Shown here: in pieces, positions 24,117-31,872 of the stretch
Numbering within the stretch: the first letter of the stretch is position 1
Layout of the letters: every line of letters begins with the position of its first letter
NCBI GenBank assembly: GCA_964578605.1
Contig: CAZODO010000036.1
Location: 1 to 51,506 of the forward strand
DNA length: 51,506 bases
Source: JAXMHN01 sp964578605
GTDB taxonomy: Bacteria; Verrucomicrobiota; Verrucomicrobiia; Limisphaerales; SIBE01
Direction: 5' to 3'
The notes under the pieces: generated by a model
Seen by the model: only the letters and a program-made list of their open reading frames with translations
What the model was told of the DNA's origin: nothing
Database searches by the model: none
Program-made: the position numbers and the translations under genes

Positions 24117-25118
24117 TCACCCACCGGCACAGCCGGCCCTGCTCGGCGGCGGCTGGCTTTGGCGCAGCAGTTGGTTAACGCGCGTAAACGTCTCCACCGG
24201 GTATCCCATGGCGCGCTTGAGCTGGTAATCCCGTTCGAGCGGGTTGGGCTGGTGCTGCCACTTGCGGAAGGTCTGCCAGTCCACAAAGCGCTTCATCCAG
24301 GGCCAATGCCCGAACACGGGCACGGGGTAATCGCTGCCATGGATCATCCGGTCGACAAGCGGCTTTTCGAGACATTTCAGCGCCACATTGCCGCGGATCG
24401 GCACGGTAAACGCGCTGTTATCGCCGTAAAGGTTGGGGTAGCGCTTCACCATCTCGGAAAAAAAGTGGAAATACTGGCGGTCGAAGGGCGCGCTTTTTGT
24501 TCCGCAATGCGCGGCGATCACGTTGACACCGCATTCCAAAGGCAATTCAAGGACGCGCGGATCGCAAAGGTCGGGCCGGACCACAGGCAAAGTATGCTCG
24601 CCGCCGGTATGCGCCAGCAAAGGCAGCCCGGCTTCGGCCATTCGCTTCCAGAACGCCGTATAGCGCGGGTTGCGACAATCGATATTCTGGTGGACGGGAA
24701 GGCATTTCATCATGACCGCACCGCCATCGAGGCAACGTTCCAGCTCTTCCAGGGCGTCTGGGCGGGCGGGGTGGATCGAGATCGCGGGCAGGAATTCCGG
24801 ATGCTCTCGGGCGAGGGCGAGGACGTAGGTGTTGGGGACGTAAGCCATGTCATGGCGTGGAAGCGGCTCGCCCGATTCGCTGTAAACATGTTCCTGGGCC
24901 AGGATTACCACGGCGTCCAGGGAGGACGTCCGGACCCAATGCATCAGTTGCCGGACATAGAGGCGGTCAAGATCGCCCCGGAGCGCGCTGACGGGCAATC
25001 CGATATGATGGGCCATAAAGGCGCTCATAGGCCAGCGCCAGAACGGAGAGGTGAGCTGGCAACCCGATCCGGCACGGCCGTTACCGACGATATGCACGTG
25101 GGTATCGATGACCTTCAT
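24117..25118 (-). CDS. Amidohydrolase family protein
   Basis: This encodes a 333-residue TIM-barrel metal hydrolase of the Amidohydro_2 type, the group containing decarboxylases and lactonases. Metal-site motifs are DTHVHIVG at the start, PLLAHTGGEH in the middle, NVIAAHCGT and HGSDYPVP towards the end, a full complement of His/His...His...His...Asp ligands. It ends with a Pro/Ser-rich tail. The substrate cannot be told. A weak promoter-like pair on the minus strand (GG-CCAA complement at 25155-25150, TATCAT at 25133-25128, 16 apart) lies 9 bases from the ATG. It is flanked by long spacers and appears to be a single-gene unit. Confidence 0.85.
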   Translation of the reverse strand: MKVIDTHVHIVGNGRAGSGCQLTSPFWRWPMSAFMAHHIGLPVSALRGDLDRLYVRQLMHWVRTSSLDAVVILAQEHVYSESGEPLPRHDMAYVPNTYVLALAREHPEFLPAISIHPARPDALEELERCLDGGAVMMKCLPVHQNIDCRNPRYTAFWKRMAEAGLPLLAHTGGEHTLPVVRPDLCDPRVLELPLECGVNVIAAHCGTKSAPFDRQYFHFFSEMVKRYPNLYGDNSAFTVPIRGNVALKCLEKPLVDRMIHGSDYPVPVFGHWPWMKRFVDWQTFRKWQHQPNPLERDYQLKRAMGYPVETFTRVNQLLRQSQPPPSRAGCAGG

Positions 25119-25375
25119 CCGCGACGGATGATAACCAACAACCCCGGCTGGCCAACAACAGTTCCCTGTCGACCTGGCGATGGGGCCGTGCCAGTGCGCG
25201 TAATCAAGTCAGAAGCCATTGCACACCAGAGCTTTACAAGGCTTCCTCAATTGTGGAAGCCTCCCGGGCGGTCCGATGCTCCCGCAGTGCGAAAGGCGGC
25301 CCGGCCAAGTTCGTGGATTGAACCCGGGGGGTAGATCGTGCAGACTGGCCCGGTTGTGAGGGAACCGAGGATCAA

Positions 25376-25783
25376 ATGAATATTCAAATTGCCGTCCTTT
25401 GCGATGCCGCCACCGATTACAACGGGAAGCTGAACATCCTTGGCACGTTCGACACCATTATCACGAGCCAGTTGCCGGCGGTGCATCCGCAATGCTCGAT
25501 TGCGCTGCGCCTGGCGTTTAGCAAGATCGAGGAGGGATCGCACAAGGTGAAGATGAACTTTGTGGATGAGGACGGCCGCCTGGTCATGCCCAGCATCGAT
25601 ATGCCCGTCGATATCACCATTCCGAACGAGCTCAACTTCCTGGTCCGGAACTTCGTGATCAATATTCAGCAGTTGAAATTCGAGAAACCAGGCCAGTACG
25701 CGATCGATGTGGCCATCGACGGCCGTCATGAAAAGAGCATTCCGCTGCTGGTCAGGCACCAGTCGGCGAAACAGGCTTCCTGA
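25376..25783 (+). CDS. DUF6941-like conserved protein
   Basis: This encodes a 135-residue protein predicted to be mostly beta strand. It has the motif CDAATDYNGKLNILGTFDTI near the start, and a C-terminal half that reads like an Ig-fold domain with GQYAIDVAIDGRHEKSIPL. I recognise the DUF6941 pattern (a start of the type ...GKLNILGxF...) with moderate certainty. There is no signal peptide, so it is probably cytoplasmic. A GAGG Shine-Dalgarno sits 5 bases before the ATG. Function is unknown. Confidence 0.75.
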   Translation: MNIQIAVLCDAATDYNGKLNILGTFDTIITSQLPAVHPQCSIALRLAFSKIEEGSHKVKMNFVDEDGRLVMPSIDMPVDITIPNELNFLVRNFVINIQQLKFEKPGQYAIDVAIDGRHEKSIPLLVRHQSAKQAS

Positions 25784-25786
25784 AAA

Positions 25787-25817
25787 CGAAAAGGACGGAT
25801 GAGGCTTTCACCCGTCC
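25787..25817 (-). terminator. Terminator of fba, shared with the convergent gene
   Basis: On the minus strand GGACGGGTGA pairs with TCATCCGTCC (10 bp including one G-T wobble) around a 5-base loop and is followed by a T-rich tail. It lies between the stop codons of the plus-strand DUF6941-like gene and the minus-strand aldolase, and may end both transcripts. Confidence 0.75.
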
Positions 25818-25854
25818 CTTGGTTTCCTCTCGCGGGATGGAACCCGAAGATGTC

Positions 25855-26820
25855 CTAATCGAAAGCGTGTCCGGCGCAGCAGAGCACGTTTTTCACCTTG
25901 TGGCGGACGAGTTCTTTGACCTTGGTGCGGGCGGGGCCCAGATACTTGCGCGGATCGAATTCCTTGGGTGATTCGATGAATACCTTGCGAATCCCAGCGG
26001 TCATGGCCAGGCGCAGGTCGGTATCGATATTCACCTTGGTGCAGCCGATCCGGCGGGCGACTTCAATGTCCGCTTCGGGCACGCCGACGGTATCTTCGCC
26101 CATTTTGCCGCCGTACTTGTTAATCTCGGAGACGAGTTCCTTGGGAACACTCGAGGCTCCGTGCAGGACCAGGGGATAATCGCCCAGCCCGGCGTCCATG
26201 AGCGCTTTCTTGATGGCCTTGAGCCGTTCCAGGTTCAGGTGCTGTTCGCCCTTGAATTTGTAAGCGCCATGCGAGTTGCCAATGGCGACAGCGAGTGAAT
26301 CGACGCCCGTCGCCTTGACGAACTCAACCGCTTCGTCCGGATGCGTGTAAACGCCGCCTTTGGAAAAGCCGCCGCTTTCCTCGCCTTCGTCATGTTGCGC
26401 GCCCACGAGCATGCCCAGTTCGCCTTCGACCACGCAATTGTGCTTATGCGCGTAATCAACCACGCGTTTGCAGATCTCGACGTTCTTATTGAAAGGCAAG
26501 TGACTGCCATCGATCATCACGCTGGTGAAGCCCTCGTCGATGCATTCCTTGCACAGCTCAAAGGAGTCGCCATGGTCCAGGTGCACCGCGATCGGGATCG
26601 TCGACAGGCTGACCGCCGCTTCCACGAGTTTTTTCAGGTAAACCGGGTTCGCGTAAGCGCGGGCGCCTTTGGAAATCTGGAGCATGAGAGGGGCCTTTTC
26701 CTCTTCGCAGGCTTCGACGATCGCCTGCACGAGTTCCATGTTATTCACGTTGAATGCCCCGAGTGCGTACTTGCCGCGCAAGGCCTTCGCAAACAGGTCT
26801 TTGGTATGTGTCAGTGGCAT
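25855..26820 (-). CDS. fba: Fructose-bisphosphate aldolase, class II
   Basis: This encodes a 321-residue zinc-dependent aldolase of glycolysis and gluconeogenesis. Motifs are GKYALGAFNVNNMELVQAI, the zinc/catalytic segment PIAVHLDHGDSFELCKECIDEGFTSVMIDGS, VEGELGMLVGAQHDE, AVAIGNSHGAYKF, VLHGASSVPKE and KVNIDTDLRLA. It resembles the class IIB (tagatose/fructose) type. ATG 26820 gives MPLTHTKDLFAKA, the family start. The length and motifs are complete. It is the first recognised gene before a terminator on the minus strand, downstream of the HD hydrolase gene. Confidence 0.97.
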   Translation of the reverse strand: MPLTHTKDLFAKALRGKYALGAFNVNNMELVQAIVEACEEEKAPLMLQISKGARAYANPVYLKKLVEAAVSLSTIPIAVHLDHGDSFELCKECIDEGFTSVMIDGSHLPFNKNVEICKRVVDYAHKHNCVVEGELGMLVGAQHDEGEESGGFSKGGVYTHPDEAVEFVKATGVDSLAVAIGNSHGAYKFKGEQHLNLERLKAIKKALMDAGLGDYPLVLHGASSVPKELVSEINKYGGKMGEDTVGVPEADIEVARRIGCTKVNIDTDLRLAMTAGIRKVFIESPKEFDPRKYLGPARTKVKELVRHKVKNVLCCAGHAFD

Positions 26821-26923
26821 AATCTTGTGTTCCCGCCCGGGTTCAACACCCCGAGCAAGGCCGCCATGGTAAGGATCTGTGCCTAAAAGAAAACAAAAAA
26901 CCTGGAGTCGGCGCATTGGCGCT

Positions 26924-26958
26924 CTCAAATCTCAGATCTCAAATCTGAAATCTGAAAT
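26924..26958. repeat. Five 7-bp tandem repeats
   Basis: The units are CTCAAAT, CTCAGAT, CTCAAAT, CTGAAAT and CTGAAAT, head to tail. The array sits in the 143-base spacer between the HD-domain gene stop (26964) and the aldolase start (26820), just after an A-rich stretch. Confidence 0.9.
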
Positions 26959-26963
26959 CCACT

Positions 26964-27524
26964 TCAACCCGCCAGCCCCAAAGGTTCCGCGACCGTCTGC
27001 ATCGCGGCGATCACATTCGCGATATGCGTGTCCAACGGAAGTTCAAGCAGGACGGCCCCTTTCTCGATGTCTTCGCGGCTCACGGCGGCGGCGAACGATT
27101 TCTGCTTCATCTTCTTGCGAACGCTGCTTGGCGCCATGCCCTTGAGCTTCTCCGGTCGCACGTAAGCCACGGCGGTGATGAACCCGCACAGTTCGTCCAC
27201 GGCAAACAGCGCTTTCCGCACCGGGCGGTCCAGGGGATATTGGTCCTGGTTCCACGTGGCGTGCGAAAGGATGGCGCCAATAATCTCTTCATCGACGCCG
27301 CGCTCGCGGAGAATGCGCGCGCCTTCGCGGGTGTGATCCGGCGGATTGGGCCAGCGTTCGTAATCGAAGTCATGGATCAGCCCGACGATGCCCCAGGTCT
27401 CCGTGTCGCCCCCGAGACGCGGAGCATAGGCGCGTATGGCGGCTTCGACCGCCAAGGCATGTTTGATGAGCGACTCCGATTGCGTGTATTCCTTGAGCAA
27501 AGTGAAAGCTGCGTCGCGTGTCAT
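26964..27524 (-). CDS. HD-domain metal-dependent phosphohydrolase
   Basis: This encodes 186 residues. The HD signature is spread as IKHALAVEAAI, then GLIHDFDYERWPNPPDHTREGARIL, then ILSHATWNQ, giving the His...His-Asp...Asp ligand set. It resembles the small HDIG-type proteins that act on nucleotides. The frame continues upstream to 27755, but that extension is Arg/Thr/Leu-rich repeat DNA; ATG 27524 (MTRDAAFTLLKEYTQSES) fits the domain start. The substrate is not identifiable. Confidence 0.8.
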   Translation of the reverse strand: MTRDAAFTLLKEYTQSESLIKHALAVEAAIRAYAPRLGGDTETWGIVGLIHDFDYERWPNPPDHTREGARILRERGVDEEIIGAILSHATWNQDQYPLDRPVRKALFAVDELCGFITAVAYVRPEKLKGMAPSSVRKKMKQKSFAAAVSREDIEKGAVLLELPLDTHIANVIAAMQTVAEPLGLAG

Positions 27525-28046
27525 AAGGCTTGTTCCGCCAGAAAGCGGATGCGCCAAGCATGGCGCTCGTCGACGCCGGTTCAAGAGAAAACGCAGAGTA
27601 GGCGTAAGAGTAAGAGAACGAGTAAGAGCAGGTGTGGGACGAAGATCAGTTCGCTGCCGGATAACGTCCGGTTCGATGGACGAGAGCTTTGTCCGGATGA
27701 CAGGCGACACCCCGGTCACGGCCGCTGCGTATGTTGATGAGAACCCGGTCCGCAAATCTATAGGGTCCGCACCATCAAGCTGGAGCGCTCCGGGAGCGGG
27801 ACTTGCCTGAATGCTCGAACGGAAATCCCCAACGTTTCTACCGCGTCAAAACCCTCCCGGAGCCGTGATCGGAATTGGCGTCGAAAGCGCCGATCACTGC
27901 ACGTCCTTGATCAGCTCCGCGTCCACCTTTTCCTGTAACTACTCAGGTCAGGGCGGAGGGGCCGATAAGGAGGGGCTTTTTAAGCCGCCTGAAAATCGTT
28001 TGATTTTGTGCGGGACTCACGGAACGCCGCTTGGTAATCTGGCGGC
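27525..28046. other. Spacer upstream of the mobile patch
   Basis: No gene is supported. It includes the 6-bp array at 27595-27630. From 27935 on it holds a possible transposon left end that begins GTAACTACTCAGG, reminiscent of the GTAA termini of IS66-family elements. Confidence 0.55.
27595..27630. repeat. Imperfect 6-bp tandem repeats
   Basis: Six hexamers of the type AGAGTA run head to tail (AGAGTA, GGCGTA, AGAGTA, AGAGAA, CGAGTA, AGAGCA). A similar but shorter run is visible near 13484-13500. Confidence 0.7.
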
Positions 28047-28934
28047 ATGCTGGAGAGCGAACTGGTTCAGGGGCGCAGGATCGGCAGCGTCGAGATCGCA
28101 GAGATTCGAGCGCTGATTGAGAATAACCCGCGGTGGAGTCGGCACCGGCTCTCTCGCGTTCTCGCCGGTCAATGGCAGTGGTATGCGGCGTCGGGCCAGC
28201 TCAAAGACATGGCCGCCCGGTCGCTGTTGCTCAAGCTGCACGAGCGAGGTCTGATCACTCTGCCGCCCCGTCGGTGTGCACCGGTGAGGCGCCCGCCGGA
28301 TCGGGAGCCAGAGCTGTTTGACTCCGTTCTCCCCGAGCCGCTGGTGGCGAGCCTGTCCTCCCTCCAGCCTTTGCAGATCCAGGTGGTTGGCCCCCGGCAA
28401 CCGGACTACCCCTCCCTCCAGCGTTATCTCCGGCAATATCATTATCTGGGGTACCGAGGTCCTGTGGGTGAGACCCTCGGCTATCTGATTAGGAGTGGCG
28501 CGGGTGTGGATCTGGCCTGCGTGGTTTTTGGGGCCGCCGCCTGGCAGTGTGCCCCACGGGATCGGTGGATCGGTTGGTCAGCCGAGCAACGAGCCCGAGG
28601 GTTACCGCGGATCGCCAATAACAGCCGCTTTCTGCTCTTGCCTTGGGTGCGGGTGCCAGGATTGGCCAACCATATTCTTTGCCGGATCGCGCAACGCATC
28701 GACGCCGATTGGCAGGAACGCTACCGCCATCCGGTTGGCTTGCTGGAAACGTTCGTGCAGCGGGACCGATTCCAGGGCACTTGCTACCGGGCGGCCAACT
28801 GGATTCACGTCGGCCAAACGACAGGCCGAACCCGCCAGAATCAGCGCCACCGTGATAACCAGGTCCATGCTCCCGTGAAGGATATTTACCTCTATCCCTT
28901 GAGTTCAGATGCCCGTGGGCGCCTCTGCAGATAA
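28047..28934 (+). CDS. DruA-like protein (DUF4338)
   Basis: This encodes 295 residues. The N-terminal part (about 1-90) is helical with SVEIAEIRALIENNPRWSRH. The DUF4338 core starts near PDYPSLQRYLRQYHYLGYRG and continues through LGYLIRSG, ACVVFGAAAW and RLPRIANNSRFLLLPW-like GLPRIANNSRFLLLPW. It ends in the typical TGRTRQ...VKDIYLYPLS motif. DUF4338 is the domain of DruA from the Druantia anti-phage system, but solitary copies are common next to transposase genes. None of the other Druantia genes (for example the large helicase DruE) is present here. Its last 26 bases overlap the IS66-type gene, suggesting it is a transposon passenger or accessory protein and not a defence gene. Confidence 0.8.
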   Translation: MLESELVQGRRIGSVEIAEIRALIENNPRWSRHRLSRVLAGQWQWYAASGQLKDMAARSLLLKLHERGLITLPPRRCAPVRRPPDREPELFDSVLPEPLVASLSSLQPLQIQVVGPRQPDYPSLQRYLRQYHYLGYRGPVGETLGYLIRSGAGVDLACVVFGAAAWQCAPRDRWIGWSAEQRARGLPRIANNSRFLLLPWVRVPGLANHILCRIAQRIDADWQERYRHPVGLLETFVQRDRFQGTCYRAANWIHVGQTTGRTRQNQRHRDNQVHAPVKDIYLYPLSSDARGRLCR

Positions 28935-29334
28935 AAGCCTGGCCGAGTTGCAGAACTGGGCGCGGACCGACCCTTCCGGGTTGGCCGAGTATGCTTTCGA
29001 GCTCCAGACCGAAGTCCGGCGATGGCGCGAGACCGCCGCACAGAATAGCACCAACAGTTCGCGCCCTCCGTCCACCGACCGCGAGAAGCCCAGGCCCAAG
29101 AGTCTGCGCAGCCCATCCGGACGCACGAGGGGCGGCCAGCCCGGACACGCCGGCAAAACCCTGGAACCAAGCCAGCAGCCTGACCAGACCATCCCTCATC
29201 GGCTACAGCGATGCTCCTGCGGAGCGGACCTCTCCAATGAACCGGTCAAGGAACTGGAGCGGCGCCAGGTCTTCGAACTGCCGCCCATGAAACTGCGGTG
29301 CATTGAGCACCAGGCCGAGATCAAGGAGTGCCCT
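28909..29334 (+). pseudogene. IS66-family transposase, N-terminal fragment
   Basis: About 142 residues remain. They show the IS66/DUF6444 leader: NSTNSSRPPSTDREKPR, GRTRGGQPGHAGKTL, then a zinc-ribbon start CSCGADL...ERRQVFELPPMKLRCIEHQ. After KECP (near 29334) the reading frame runs on to 29580, but the sequence becomes translated REP repeats, and the DDE catalytic domain is absent. The likely cause is truncation when the REP/RAYT segment arrived. Confidence 0.85.
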
Positions 29335-29396
29335 GACCGTGCCCGATCGCGGTCGACCGTGCCCGATCGCGTCGCCCGATCGCGGTCGGACCGTGA
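29335..29396. repeat. REP-like repeats left of the tyrosine transposase
   Basis: GACCGTGCCCGATCGC occurs at 29335 and again at 29355 (period 20), followed by a third variant ending at 29396. The segments contain palindromic cores such as CGGTCGACCG. They lie 120 bases before the RAYT gene and resemble, in composition and pairing, the hairpins on its other side. Confidence 0.7.
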
Positions 29397-29515
29397 AAAT
29401 TACTTGACCGGCAGTAGGTTGAGGGCGTCGCGATGCTCAAAACGAGCCTATGCCTCACTTTTAGGGTCCTTTTCCGGGCTTTATCGATTTGGCCCGGGGT
29501 GTAGATTCCTTGCTC

Positions 29516-30265
29516 ATGCCGAGGGCCAACTGCTACATCGTTGCGGGCAACGTCTACCACCTGACCCATCGCTGTCATAATCGGCAGTTCCTGCTGCGCT
29601 TTGTGAAAGATCGAGACGGCTATCGGCGACGGCTCCGGGAGGCTGCCCAGAGTGTCGAGGCTTCGCTCTTGACCTACAACATCACCAGCAATCATGTCCA
29701 TTTGCTCGTCTACGCCGACCAGACCGAGCAAGTCGGTAAGTTGATGCAGGAGGCTGCGGGTCGATTTGCCAGCGACTACAACCGGCGCAAGAAACGGAGA
29801 GGAGCCTTTTGGGAAGGGCGTTATCACGCGACGATGGTGGGCACGGGAGAATATTTGTGGGAGTGCCTCAAGTACATTGAGTTAAACATGGTGCGGTGCG
29901 GGGTGGCAAAGCATCCAGCGGACTGGGCCTGGTCCGGATACGGTGAATTGATGGGATGGAGAAAACGGCATCGGCTTTTGGACGTGGAGAAGCTGCTGTG
30001 CTTGCTACGTTGCGCGGAAGTCTCTGAATTCCGGGCCCACTTGAACGCAGCGCTATCGGACGCCATTTTGAATGACGAACTAAAGCGCCAGGCCAAGTGG
30101 ACCCACTCCATAGCCGTGGGAGACCGAGCCTTCATCGAGGCGATGGAAAGTCGGATCCGATCTCGGCAGGAACTGACGACTGAGGAGGTGGGCGGCAGTT
30201 GGGTGTTGCGCGAGGAGTATGGTGCGGATTTTGGGCGCGAAAAGGGAGCCATAAACCCCTATTGA
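29516..30265 (+). CDS. REP-associated tyrosine transposase (RAYT)
   Basis: This encodes a 249-residue Y1 HUH-superfamily protein related to IS200/IS605 TnpA. It has the HUH-type motif NHVHLLVYA (His60, His62), the catalytic Tyr120 in YLWECLKYIELNMVR, and the flanking RYHATMV and HPADWAWSGYGELMG motifs typical of RAYTs. RAYTs are thought to have spread REP palindromes and are usually domesticated, single-copy and flanked by REPs. Here both flanks carry REP-like hairpins. I chose ATG 29516 (MPRANCYIVAGNVYHLTHRC) because it matches family starts; a frame from 29489 would add nine residues. Confidence 0.92.
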   Translation: MPRANCYIVAGNVYHLTHRCHNRQFLLRFVKDRDGYRRRLREAAQSVEASLLTYNITSNHVHLLVYADQTEQVGKLMQEAAGRFASDYNRRKKRRGAFWEGRYHATMVGTGEYLWECLKYIELNMVRCGVAKHPADWAWSGYGELMGWRKRHRLLDVEKLLCLLRCAEVSEFRAHLNAALSDAILNDELKRQAKWTHSIAVGDRAFIEAMESRIRSRQELTTEEVGGSWVLREEYGADFGREKGAINPY

Positions 30266-30280
30266 AATCGGTATTCGCTG

Positions 30281-30383
30281 CAAATGACTGACCAGGAGCC
30301 GGTTCGCGCGGTCCGACCGCGCTGACCGGAATCCACAAATGACTGACCAGGAGCCGGTTCGCGCGGTCCGACCGCGCTGACCG
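30281..30383. repeat. Two identical 48-bp REP units right of the RAYT gene
   Basis: Bases 30281-30328 are repeated exactly at 30336-30383 (period 55). Each copy contains the hairpin GCGCGGTCCGACCGCGC (7-bp perfect stem, 3-base loop; at 30306-30322 and 30361-30377) preceded by GACCAGGAGCC. The pair begins 15 bases after the RAYT stop codon. Confidence 0.95.
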
Positions 30384-30450
30384 AATCCAATCCGAAGTCC
30401 GACGGTGCCAACGTCGGGTGACCAGGGCTGCGGGACGGTGCGTAATACAA

Positions 30451-30462
30451 ATGTTATAACAT
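30451..30462. promoter_or_regulatory. Perfect 12-bp palindrome ATGTTATAACAT
   Basis: This is an AT-rich perfect palindrome in a GC-rich spacer, 69 bases after the last REP unit and about 300 bases before asd. It could be an operator or a transposition-related site; nothing decides. Confidence 0.35.
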
Positions 30463-30522
30463 CGGTCTGGCAAGAGGGTTTCTCCTATCGTAAGTGGCTT
30501 ATATCGAGCTAGGTGCGCTTCG

Positions 30523-30535
30523 TGACAATTTGTCA
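30523..30535. promoter_or_regulatory. Second copy of palindrome TGACAATTTGTCA
   Basis: It is identical to 520-532 in the leader of glnK. The flanking sequences of the two sites are not otherwise similar, which argues for selection on the 13 bases or for chance. Confidence 0.35.
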
Positions 30536-30653
30536 TCAACCGGTTTGGATCCGCGCCGAAGGCGCAACTACTCGTCAGCCCAGAGCAAAGCGGCGCCCTG
30601 GGAACCACGCGACCCCGAAACCCAAAGCCCTGACCAGGGCGTGACTCTCCGGG

Positions 30654-30680
30654 TTCGTGTGATTGGTGTCTTTCGTGGGC
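30654..30680. repeat. Three 9-bp tandem repeats
   Basis: TTCGTGTGA, TTGGTGTCT and TTCGTGGGC follow head to tail, an imperfect 9-bp array about 50 bases before the asd promoter. Confidence 0.6.
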
Positions 30681-30726
30681 AACTCTCAGTGCATCCGATG
30701 GAACGTCGTGGGCTCGGCACGCAAAA

Positions 30727-30754
30727 TTGACAGGGGTGACCCAGTCGCTATATT
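30727..30754 (+). promoter_or_regulatory. asd promoter, close to the start codon
   Basis: A perfect TTGACA (30727-30732) and TATATT (30749-30754) are 16 bases apart. The ATG at 30766 is 11 bases after the -10 box, so the transcript would carry at most a few leader bases. Confidence 0.8.
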
Positions 30755-30765
30755 CCGCTCGCTCT

Positions 30766-31773
30766 ATGAACCGCAATCCTCATGTGGCCGTCGTCGGCGC
30801 AACCGGCGCCGTCGGCATCGAAATGATCAAGACCCTCGAGAAACGGAACTTTCCCGTCAGCACGCTGACGTTGCTGGCCTCGGCGCGTTCGAAAGGCAAG
30901 AAGCTGACGTTTAAGAAGGGCGAAATCACGGTTAAGGAACTCACGAAGGACTCCTTCAAGGGGATTGACATTGCCCTGTTCAGCGCGGGCGGAAGCATTT
31001 CGAAGGAGTTCGCGCCGGCTGCGGTCAAAGACGGATGCGTGGTGGTGGACAATTCCAGCGCGTTTCGGATGGACGCCTCCGTGCCGCTGGTGGTTCCCGA
31101 GGTCAACGCGAGGGACGTCAAGGCGCACAAGGGGATTATCGCCAATCCGAATTGCACCACGGCCATCACGCTGGTGGCGCTTTACCCGTTGCACGCGGCC
31201 TTTGGGGTCAAGCGCATTTTCGCTTCCAGTTACCAGGCGGTGTCCGGGACAGGCGCGAAAGCGATCGAGGAACTGCGGCGCCAGGTGGGCCAGATTGTTT
31301 CCGGCCAGCCCGTGACGCGCGAAGTGTATCCGCACCAGATCGCGTTCAACGTGCTGCCGCACGTGGATGCCTTCCTCCCGTCCGGATATACGAAAGAGGA
31401 AATGAAGATGCAGAACGAGGGCCGCAAGATTATGCATCATCCCTCGTTTCTGGCGAGCGTCACGTGCGTGCGGGTGCCAGTTTACCGGGCCCATTCCGTC
31501 GCCGTCAGCGCCGAATTTGAAAAGCCGGTCACGGTGGAAGCCGCGCGCGCCGTTCTGGGCAAGGCCCCTGGGGTCGATGTCGTGGATACGCCTGAGAAAT
31601 GCGAGTATCCGCTTCCGTTGTATGTCGCCGAGAAAGACAATTGCCAGGTGGGGCGGCTCCGCATGGACTGCGCCATGGAAAACGGCCTTTGTTTCTGGGT
31701 CTCGGGCGATCAACTGCTGAAAGGGGCGGCGCTCAACGCCGTTCAGATTGCCGAAGTCCTGCTGGCGGGCTGA
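30766..31773 (+). CDS. asd: Aspartate-semialdehyde dehydrogenase
   Basis: This encodes a 335-residue NADPH enzyme that reduces aspartyl phosphate, feeding lysine/diaminopimelate, threonine and methionine synthesis. The Rossmann start is VAVVGATGAVGIEMIKTLEKR. FSAGGSISKEFAP, VVDNSSAFRMD, and the catalytic cysteine segment IIANPNCTTAI are clear. ASSYQAVSGTGAKAIEEL and MQNEGRKIMHHP complete the family pattern. ATG 30766 is used because the promoter -35 box begins at 30727, inside any longer reading frame. It is an isolated gene followed at once by the 11-bp repeat array. Confidence 0.97.
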   Translation: MNRNPHVAVVGATGAVGIEMIKTLEKRNFPVSTLTLLASARSKGKKLTFKKGEITVKELTKDSFKGIDIALFSAGGSISKEFAPAAVKDGCVVVDNSSAFRMDASVPLVVPEVNARDVKAHKGIIANPNCTTAITLVALYPLHAAFGVKRIFASSYQAVSGTGAKAIEELRRQVGQIVSGQPVTREVYPHQIAFNVLPHVDAFLPSGYTKEEMKMQNEGRKIMHHPSFLASVTCVRVPVYRAHSVAVSAEFEKPVTVEAARAVLGKAPGVDVVDTPEKCEYPLPLYVAEKDNCQVGRLRMDCAMENGLCFWVSGDQLLKGAALNAVQIAEVLLAG

Positions 31774-31779
31774 TTGAGG

Positions 31780-31872
31780 GTTCACCCGTAGTTCACCCGT
31801 AGTTCACCCGTTCGGCAACGGGTGATCTACGGGTCAAGATCGGGTTAAGATCGGGTTAAGATCGGGTTATCC
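31780..31872. repeat. Mirror-image array of 11-bp repeats behind asd
   Basis: Three units GTTCACCCGTA/T (31780-31812) face five inverted units (31818-31872: ACGGGTGATCT, ACGGGTCAAGA, two TCGGGTTAAGA, TCGGGTTATCC). Between them is an 8-bp stem CACCCGTT/AACGGGTG with loop CGGC. It starts 7 bases after the asd stop codon. Units are nearly identical to those at 4441-4511 behind glnA. The rest of the spacer (31873-32080) holds nothing I recognise. Confidence 0.9.

Larger units (their letters stand above)
27935..29334 (+). mobile_element. Truncated IS66-like element carrying a DruA-like gene
   Basis: The proposed left end is GTAACTACTCAGG at 27935. It is followed by a DruA-like gene and, overlapping it, the 5' part of an IS66-type transposase. 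Resemblance to IS66 transposases stops at 29334, where REP-like repeats begin. I found no matching right terminal repeat, so the element is probably truncated. The left boundary is an inference. Confidence 0.5.
30384..30765. other. Spacer between the RAYT/REP segment and asd
   Basis: No gene is supported. The spacer contains palindromes at 30451-30462 and 30523-30535, a 9-bp array at 30654-30680 and the asd promoter at 30727-30754. Confidence 0.6.

Noticed and set aside
24018..25334. 438-codon plus-strand frame opposite the amidohydrolase
   Set aside because: The minus-strand frame has all metal-ligand motifs; this one has none.
28047..28934. A complete Druantia defence system
   Set aside because: Only a DUF4338 gene is present; no large helicase or other Druantia partners are nearby, and the neighbour is a transposase fragment.
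30281..30383. CRISPR array
   Set aside because: Only two copies with a 7-base gap and REP-type hairpins next to a RAYT gene; no cas genes anywhere in the window.
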